Positions 9,593 through 16,842 of a stretch of DNA of 16,842 nucleotides are shown here, one piece after another; position 1 is the stretch's first letter, and each line of letters opens with the position of its first letter. Source of the DNA: Candidatus Nanoarchaeia archaeon (GTDB lineage Archaea; Nanoarchaeota; Nanoarchaeia; SCGC-AAA011-G17; JAFCDX01); assembly GCA_028717785.1 (NCBI GenBank), contig JAQUND010000030.1, positions 1-16,842 on the forward strand, given 5' to 3'. The position numbers were made by a program, and so were the translations under genes. The notes beneath the pieces were generated by a model, which saw only the letters and a list, made by a program, of their open reading frames with translations, did no database searches and had not been told where the DNA came from.

Positions 9593-9596
<4 letters not shown>
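7086..9596 (+). CDS. Right-handed beta-helix surface protein with C-terminal anchor
   Basis: A protein of 836 residues. A signal peptide (1-26, ending VYS) resembles that of the preceding gene (NKKE, hydrophobic run, VYS). Residues ~75-340 have the irregular NxT/NxS ladder of a parallel beta-helix (NosD/PbH1-like): [45 protein letters not shown] Cys-containing insert (~350-460) interrupts it, then more rungs and the closing motif LWYNNFY...[19 protein letters not shown] (~538-570). After that come an Ig/FN3-like domain (~575-655), an [11 protein letters not shown] stalk (~667-677), an Ig-like NEW3-type domain (~690-800: [22 protein letters not shown]) and a C-terminal hydrophobic helix (~813-836). 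Beta-helix folds often bind or cleave polysaccharide, but no catalytic residues can be picked out here. The 3' end overlaps gyrA stop-to-stop. Paralogue of the gene cut off at base 1. Confidence 0.82.
8724..8781 (+). repeat. 58-bp exact direct repeat, copy 2
   Basis: Second copy of the repeat at 186-243, in the same frame and protein context, about 8.5 kb away. Recombination between the copies would delete the protease and LamG/deacetylase-like genes and fuse the two beta-helix proteins in frame. Confidence 0.93.
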
Positions 9597-14074
<4,478 letters not shown>

Positions 14075-14094
14075 TACGCATGAGTAGTATTAAA

Positions 14095-14451
14095 ATGAAA
14101 AAAATAATAATGGACACAGATTTTTTGATAGATTGTGTTAAATTTAAAATCAATTTTTTTGAAGAATTTCATAGAATTTTAGATTCTAGTTACCAATTAT
14201 GTGCTTTAGATAAAACACTAGATGAAATAAAAAATAAAGCTACACTAAAATTAATTACCGCTTTATTTCAAGTAAATAATGTTGAAATAATTAAAACTGA
14301 AGGTAATGATGCAGTTGATGATTTACTTGTAAATGCAGCCAACAAAGATATTGCAGTTGCAACTCAAGATCAAGGATTAAAAAGAAGATTAAAAAATAAA
14401 GGTGTTTTAGTAATAACAATTAGACAAAAAAGCCATTTAGAATTATTTTAA
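14095..14451 (+). CDS. PIN-domain protein, archaeal Fcf1/Utp24-like putative nuclease
   Basis: A protein of 118 residues from ATG 14095 (MKKIIMDTDFLID...). The first ATG at 14080 would add five residues but lies too close to the TATA box. The PIN fold is indicated by an N-terminal IIMDTDFLID (first acidic residue), a LDKTLDEIKN segment, NDAVDDLLVNAA and the C-terminal VATQDQGLKRRLKNKGV with the last acidic Asp before LKRRL. The C-terminal VITIRQKSHLEL is typical of the archaeal Fcf1/Utp24-related family, single-strand RNA nucleases implicated in rRNA processing. Genes of this kind commonly lie beside rpo7/spt4 in archaea, as here. There is no paired antitoxin gene, so a VapC toxin role is unlikely. 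The next gene follows after 4 nt. Confidence 0.75.
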   Translation: MKKIIMDTDFLIDCVKFKINFFEEFHRILDSSYQLCALDKTLDEIKNKATLKLITALFQVNNVEIIKTEGNDAVDDLLVNAANKDIAVATQDQGLKRRLKNKGVLVITIRQKSHLELF

Positions 14452-14455
14452 TACG

Positions 14456-15061
14456 ATGACATACATTTACAGAGAAACAGTACAAGGATTTTTAGAACAA
14501 AGAATTTTACAAAGTTTATTTCAAGGAAAAAAACCAACTTATTATGGTTGTATTGATGATGAAGATAAAACTAATAAAGTAAGTTTTTTTAATGATATTT
14601 TACCAACAGGAGTTTATTTAGAACGTGAACTTAAAATGCAAACAGGTATAGAATATTTTGGTCTAACTAAATTTCCTTTAATTTTAGCTTTAAATATAAA
14701 TAAAGGATATAAATTAAGTAATTCTGGTTGTGGAGAAGGAATAAAAGTAAATGGAGAAATTGATATTAATGATTTAGAAATTGTTTATAGTTTATATGAA
14801 AATAATCTTGATAAATATTATTCAGGAAATCTTCCTCTTAGACTTATACAAAATGATATTAATCAATTAATAGAAAAATTTGAATTAAAAAGGGAAGGTA
14901 TATTTGAAAGAGATCCAGAAGAATTATTACCTATGTTGAATTTACTTAAGAATGGAATTACATTAAATCAAAAAAAGATTAATTATAAACCTATTAAAAA
15001 AGCACTTAAAAGACTAGAAAGATTTCTTAAACCCGAACTAAGATTAAATAAAAAGCTTTAA
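14456..15061 (+). CDS. Hypothetical protein, 201 residues
   Basis: I do not recognise a family. The ATG is 4 nt after the PIN-domain stop and no TATA box precedes it, so the two are co-transcribed. The protein has no signal peptide or membrane helix and looks cytoplasmic. An N-terminal mixed region (~1-60) includes YYGCIDDEDKTN; a central part has FGLTKFPLILALNINKG and GCGEGIKVNGEID; residues ~105-175 are predicted mostly helical with many Lys/Glu/Leu. A basic C-terminus (KKALKRLERFLKPELRLNKKL) could bind RNA, which is inference only. Base and codon usage match the neighbours. The last codons contain the TATA box of the next gene. Confidence 0.75.
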   Translation: MTYIYRETVQGFLEQRILQSLFQGKKPTYYGCIDDEDKTNKVSFFNDILPTGVYLERELKMQTGIEYFGLTKFPLILALNINKGYKLSNSGCGEGIKVNGEIDINDLEIVYSLYENNLDKYYSGNLPLRLIQNDINQLIEKFELKREGIFERDPEELLPMLNLLKNGITLNQKKINYKPIKKALKRLERFLKPELRLNKKL

Positions 15062-15065
15062 AAAT
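15045..15065 (+). promoter_or_regulatory. TATA/BRE element for the 124-residue gene, inside the upstream gene's 3' end
   Basis: This 21-nt element contains AAAAAGC followed by TTTAAAAAT (15057-15065, centre 25 nt before ATG 15086). It overlaps the codons for the final residues and stop of the preceding gene and is identical over all 21 nt to 15461-15481. Confidence 0.7.
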
Positions 15066-15085
15066 TTTTACATTTAATTTTTAAT

Positions 15086-15460
15086 ATGAAACGTAGATTA
15101 TATACGGGGCCAATAGAAGATTGTCCTTATAAAAATTTTCCTGAACTATTCGAAAGATTTGAAGATATAGAAGAAGTTGCATCCTTACGTAAAAAACCAC
15201 AAAATATACATGGTGCAAATCCTGAAATAGATTTAAGAGTTTATCATTTAGGTGATGTTACAATCAGTTATGAAGTGGCAATTAATCATTTTAATTCTAC
15301 TCTGGATTTTTGTTTATATGGTCATGAAGTAGCTATGTCAGCTGTTGTAAGCAGAATACTAACTGCTCAAGAAACACTAAATAATAAAAGAAAAGAAATA
15401 AACAATTTAGAACAATTAATTAAAACCGCAAAAGAAGATTTAGATTCTATGAAATTTTAG
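15086..15460 (+). CDS. Hypothetical protein, 124 residues, C-terminal coiled coil
   Basis: I do not recognise a family. It starts at ATG 15086, the expected distance from its TATA box. The protein is soluble. The N-terminal half has RRLYTGPIEDCPYKNF and a FERFEDIEEVASLRKKP segment; a middle part (~48-85) looks beta-rich (IDLRVYHLGDVTISYEVAI). From ~90 to the end it is a strongly helical, heptad-like stretch (ILTAQETLNNKRKEINNLEQLIKTAKEDLDSM) suggesting a coiled coil and oligomerisation. It lies immediately upstream of rpo7, where an extra gene is not standard in archaea. A link to transcription or RNA processing is only suggested by position. Confidence 0.75.
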   Translation: MKRRLYTGPIEDCPYKNFPELFERFEDIEEVASLRKKPQNIHGANPEIDLRVYHLGDVTISYEVAINHFNSTLDFCLYGHEVAMSAVVSRILTAQETLNNKRKEINNLEQLIKTAKEDLDSMKF

Positions 15461-15481
15461 TAAATAAAAAGCTTTAAAAAT
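15461..15481 (+). promoter_or_regulatory. TATA/BRE element for rpo7-spt4-rps24e-rps27ae
   Basis: Same 21-nt sequence as 15045-15065. The TATA part TTTAAAAAT (15473-15481) is centred 26 nt before ATG 15503, so the rpo7 mRNA should be leaderless. It probably drives the whole four-gene overlap cluster. Confidence 0.72.
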
Positions 15482-15502
15482 ACTAAATAATGTCATTTAT
15501 AA

Positions 15503-16057
15503 ATGTTTTACGAAGTTATTGCTAAAGGTCATATTAGAATTCCTCCTAGATTACTAGAAGGCGATATAAATGAAGCTATTATTAAGAATTTGAATGATTT
15601 ATTAGATCAAAATATTTCTCAAGAATTAGGTATAGTTGTTGATGTTTCAGAAGTAATTGAAATTGGAGAAGGTGTTATTATTCCAGGAGATGGAGCAGCT
15701 TATTATGAAACTAAATTTAAAATGATCATATTTAAACCCGAAATGCAAGAGTTAGTTTTAGGTAAGATATTAGAGGTAGCTGATTTTGGTGCATTCATTG
15801 ACATAGGTCCAATCGACGGTATGATACATATTTCACAAACAATGGATGATTTCGTTTCATTCTCTAAATCTGGAGAATTACAAGGAAAAGAATCCAAAAG
15901 AAATTTAAAAGTAAATGATAGATGTAGAGCCAGAATAGTTGCAATATCTTATAAAGACATAGCAAATCCAAAAATAGGACTAACAATGAGACAACCAATG
16001 TTAGGACCAATTCATTATATAGATGAAGATCTTAAGAAGGCTAAGAAAGAGAAATGA
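15503..16057 (+). CDS. rpo7: DNA-directed RNA polymerase subunit Rpo7 (E')
   Basis: A protein of 184 residues, the archaeal counterpart of eukaryotic Rpb7. With Rpo4 it forms the polymerase stalk, which aids open-complex formation, processivity and binding of nascent RNA. The N-terminal RNP-like domain (1-78) begins MFYEVIAKGHIRIPP and contains GEGVIIPGDGAAYYETKFKMIIFKP. The C-terminal S1/OB RNA-binding domain (~80-165) has GKILEVADFGAFIDIGPIDGMIHISQ, RNLKVNDRCRARIVAIS and IGLTMRQPMLGP. Length is typical. It starts at the leaderless-spaced ATG. Its TGA overlaps the spt4 ATG by 4 nt. Confidence 0.96.
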   Translation: MFYEVIAKGHIRIPPRLLEGDINEAIIKNLNDLLDQNISQELGIVVDVSEVIEIGEGVIIPGDGAAYYETKFKMIIFKPEMQELVLGKILEVADFGAFIDIGPIDGMIHISQTMDDFVSFSKSGELQGKESKRNLKVNDRCRARIVAISYKDIANPKIGLTMRQPMLGPIHYIDEDLKKAKKEK

Positions 16058-16236
16058 AAAAAGCATGTAGAAAATGTAAAATACTAGTAAAAGGAAATGA
16101 ATGTCCTATTTGTCATGGAAATAATTTCACAACAAACTGGAAAGGAAGAATTATTATACTTAATGCTGAGAAATCAGAAATAGCAAAAAAAGTAGGAATA
16201 ACTGAAAAAAGCGAGTATGCAATAAAAATATCATGA
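16054..16236 (+). CDS. spt4: Transcription elongation factor Spt4 (RNA polymerase E'' )
   Basis: A 60-residue zinc protein that pairs with Spt5 and closes the polymerase clamp for processive elongation. Four zinc ligands are visible: Cys5, Cys8, Cys17 and Cys20 (CRKC...CPIC). They are followed by the conserved TTNWKGRIIILNAEKSEIAKKVGI beta-hairpin region and a C-terminal EYAIKI strand. Length is normal for archaeal Spt4. The ATG overlaps the rpo7 stop (ATGA), and its own TGA overlaps the rps24e start in the same way, which suggests translational coupling. Confidence 0.94.
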   Translation: MKKACRKCKILVKGNECPICHGNNFTTNWKGRIIILNAEKSEIAKKVGITEKSEYAIKIS

Positions 16237-16517
16237 AAATCATAAAAGAAACTGAAATGCCATTATTGAATAGAAAAGATGTAATTGTACAAGTAGAACA
16301 TCCTACAACTTCTACTCCAAGTAAAGAACAATTAAGAAAAAGTATATCAAGTTTATTAAAAGCACCAGAAGAATTAATTGAAATTAAAAAAGTAAATACT
16401 AAATTTGGAGAAGGTAAATCTGATGTTGATGTTAGTGTTTATATAAAAAAAGAAGATCATGATTATTTAGAAAAGAAGAAGGTAAAGAAAGATGCCAAAA
16501 AAGAAGAAAAAAAATAG
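16233..16517 (+). CDS. rps24e: Small-subunit ribosomal protein S24e
   Basis: A 94-residue 30S component found in archaea and eukaryotes. Diagnostic features are the N-terminal KETEMPLLNRKDVIVQVEH strand, TSTPSKEQLRKSISSLL (the TPS(R/K) helix start), the IEIKKVNTKFGEGKSDVDVSVYI segment and a Lys-rich tail. The start overlaps spt4 by 4 nt; the last 26 nt overlap rps27ae in another frame, and both overlapped ends encode Lys-rich sequence. Confidence 0.93.
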   Translation: MKIIKETEMPLLNRKDVIVQVEHPTTSTPSKEQLRKSISSLLKAPEELIEIKKVNTKFGEGKSDVDVSVYIKKEDHDYLEKKKVKKDAKKEEKK

Positions 16518-16674
16518 AGCTCCCAGCCAGAAATGGACAAAGTATAAAGTAAATGGAGATAGAGTAGAAAGAAGTAAAATGTGTCCTAAATGTAGTGTTT
16601 TCTTAGGAGAACATAAGGATAGATTTGTTTGTGGTACTTGTGGTTATGTTGAAATAAAAGCAAAAGCTAAATAA
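16492..16674 (+). CDS. rps27ae: Small-subunit ribosomal protein S27ae
   Basis: A 60-residue zinc-ribbon protein of the archaeal 30S subunit, homologous to the ribosomal part of eukaryotic ubiquitin-S27a. A basic N-terminus (PKKKKKNR) is followed by WTKYKV, then CPKC (Cys31, Cys34) and CGTC (Cys47, Cys50) as zinc ligands, with GYVE after the second pair. Archaeal S27ae lacks the ubiquitin moiety, as here. Last gene of the cluster; in many archaea the kae1 gene follows, but no reading frame is seen in the remaining 168 bases. Confidence 0.94.
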   Translation: MPKKKKKNRAPSQKWTKYKVNGDRVERSKMCPKCSVFLGEHKDRFVCGTCGYVEIKAKAK

Positions 16675-16690
16675 TTATTTTTTATTTTTA
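16675..16690 (+). terminator. T-rich transcription terminator after rps27ae
   Basis: Two T tracts (T6 at 16678-16683 and T5 at 16685-16689) follow the rps27ae stop codon directly. Archaeal polymerases terminate at such oligo-T runs without a hairpin. The second tract overlaps a possible TATA box (16687-16695). Confidence 0.55.
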
Positions 16691-16700
16691 TAAAATTTTA

Positions 16701-16837
16701 TTGAATAGAATTCTGTTAACTTGAAGTGAATATAAACCCTTACAAGACCTCATTGCTGAAGTCTTGCTCGGGAAAAAGAGGTGATATTTTATTGGGTTTA
16801 AACTAGTATTTAAATCTTTCGGTTTGTGTCTATTCAA
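16701..16837 (+). ncRNA. Candidate structured RNA, family not recognised
   Basis: No reading frame, but nested complementarity. A 9-bp perfect terminal helix pairs TTGAATAGA 16701-16709 with TCTATTCAA 16829-16837. A 7-bp helix pairs TAAACCC 16733-16739 with GGGTTTA 16794-16800. Inside it, a 6-bp hairpin pairs CAAGAC 16743-16748 with GTCTTG 16761-16766. ACCTC 16747-16751 can instead pair with GAGGT 16778-16782, either as an alternative fold or, using CTC/GAG only, as a pseudoknot. A last hairpin, AAATC-UUUC-GGTTT, is at 16812-16825. The G/C content of the paired segments exceeds the surroundings. Possible promoters: a CTAAATAAT box near 16671 (start ~16696, just before the terminal helix) or TTTATAAAA near 16691 (start ~16716, inside it). 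It lacks the conserved RNase P, SRP and 5S rRNA motifs. It could be a stable RNA or a leader of a gene beyond the window; strand is assumed plus. Confidence 0.42.
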
Positions 16838-16842
16838 GAGTA

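Noticed and set aside
14095..14451. VapC toxin of a toxin-antitoxin pair
   Set aside because: No small DNA-binding antitoxin gene precedes it, and both the C-terminal motif and rpo7 neighbourhood fit the Fcf1/Utp24-like PIN family.
16701..16842. 5S rRNA, RNase P RNA, SRP RNA or tRNA at the window end
   Set aside because: A 9-bp closing helix and ~137-nt length recall 5S rRNA, but the CCGAAC/GTTAAG core is absent; the RNase P GGAAAGTC and SRP helix 8 motifs are missing, and no cloverleaf with a TTCRANY loop can be drawn.

Overview
This window looks like a piece of chromosome from a small-genome, very AT-rich archaeon, most plausibly a DPANN lineage such as Woesearchaeota or Pacearchaeota. The archaeal assignment is firm: one end carries RNA polymerase subunit Rpo7 (E'), Spt4 and ribosomal proteins S24e and S27ae, and the promoters are BRE/TATA boxes about 25 nt before start codons. 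The DPANN placement is inference, from compact spacing, leaderless genes, bacterial-type gyrase and large Asn/Ser/Thr-rich surface proteins.

Bases 1-9596 form a four-gene plus-strand surface island. It holds the 3' end of a beta-helix protein, a subtilisin-family protease interrupted by a one-base frameshift, a 1317-residue protein joining a LamG-like domain, two Ig-like repeats and a polysaccharide-deacetylase-like domain, and a second beta-helix protein. All are dense in N-x-S/T sequons. All share one plan: exported ectodomain, Gly/Ser- or Gly/Pro-rich stalk, and a hydrophobic C-terminal segment, usually with a basic tail. The two beta-helix proteins are paralogues sharing a 58-bp exact DNA repeat. 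A role in attachment or remodelling of a neighbouring cell's envelope is inference.

Bases 9593-13922 hold gyrB-gyrA on the minus strand, transcribed from a TATA box near 13987 and converging on the surface island with stop codons overlapping at TTAA. Together they encode an A2B2 gyrase with a GyrA box.

Bases 14066-16674 are a plus-strand information-processing cluster: an Fcf1/Utp24-like PIN-domain protein, two unrecognised genes, rpo7, spt4, rps24e and rps27ae. The last four overlap one another. PIN-rpo7-spt4-S24e-S27ae is a familiar archaeal neighbourhood.

Bases 16675-16842 contain no reading frame. They hold a T-rich terminator and a stretch with a 9-bp terminal helix, a 7-bp internal helix, a 6-bp hairpin with a competing pairing, and a small UUUC-capped hairpin. 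I read this as a candidate structured RNA and could not assign it to a known family. No tRNA, rRNA, CRISPR array or insertion sequence is visible. No stretch over 300 bases lacks a gene.
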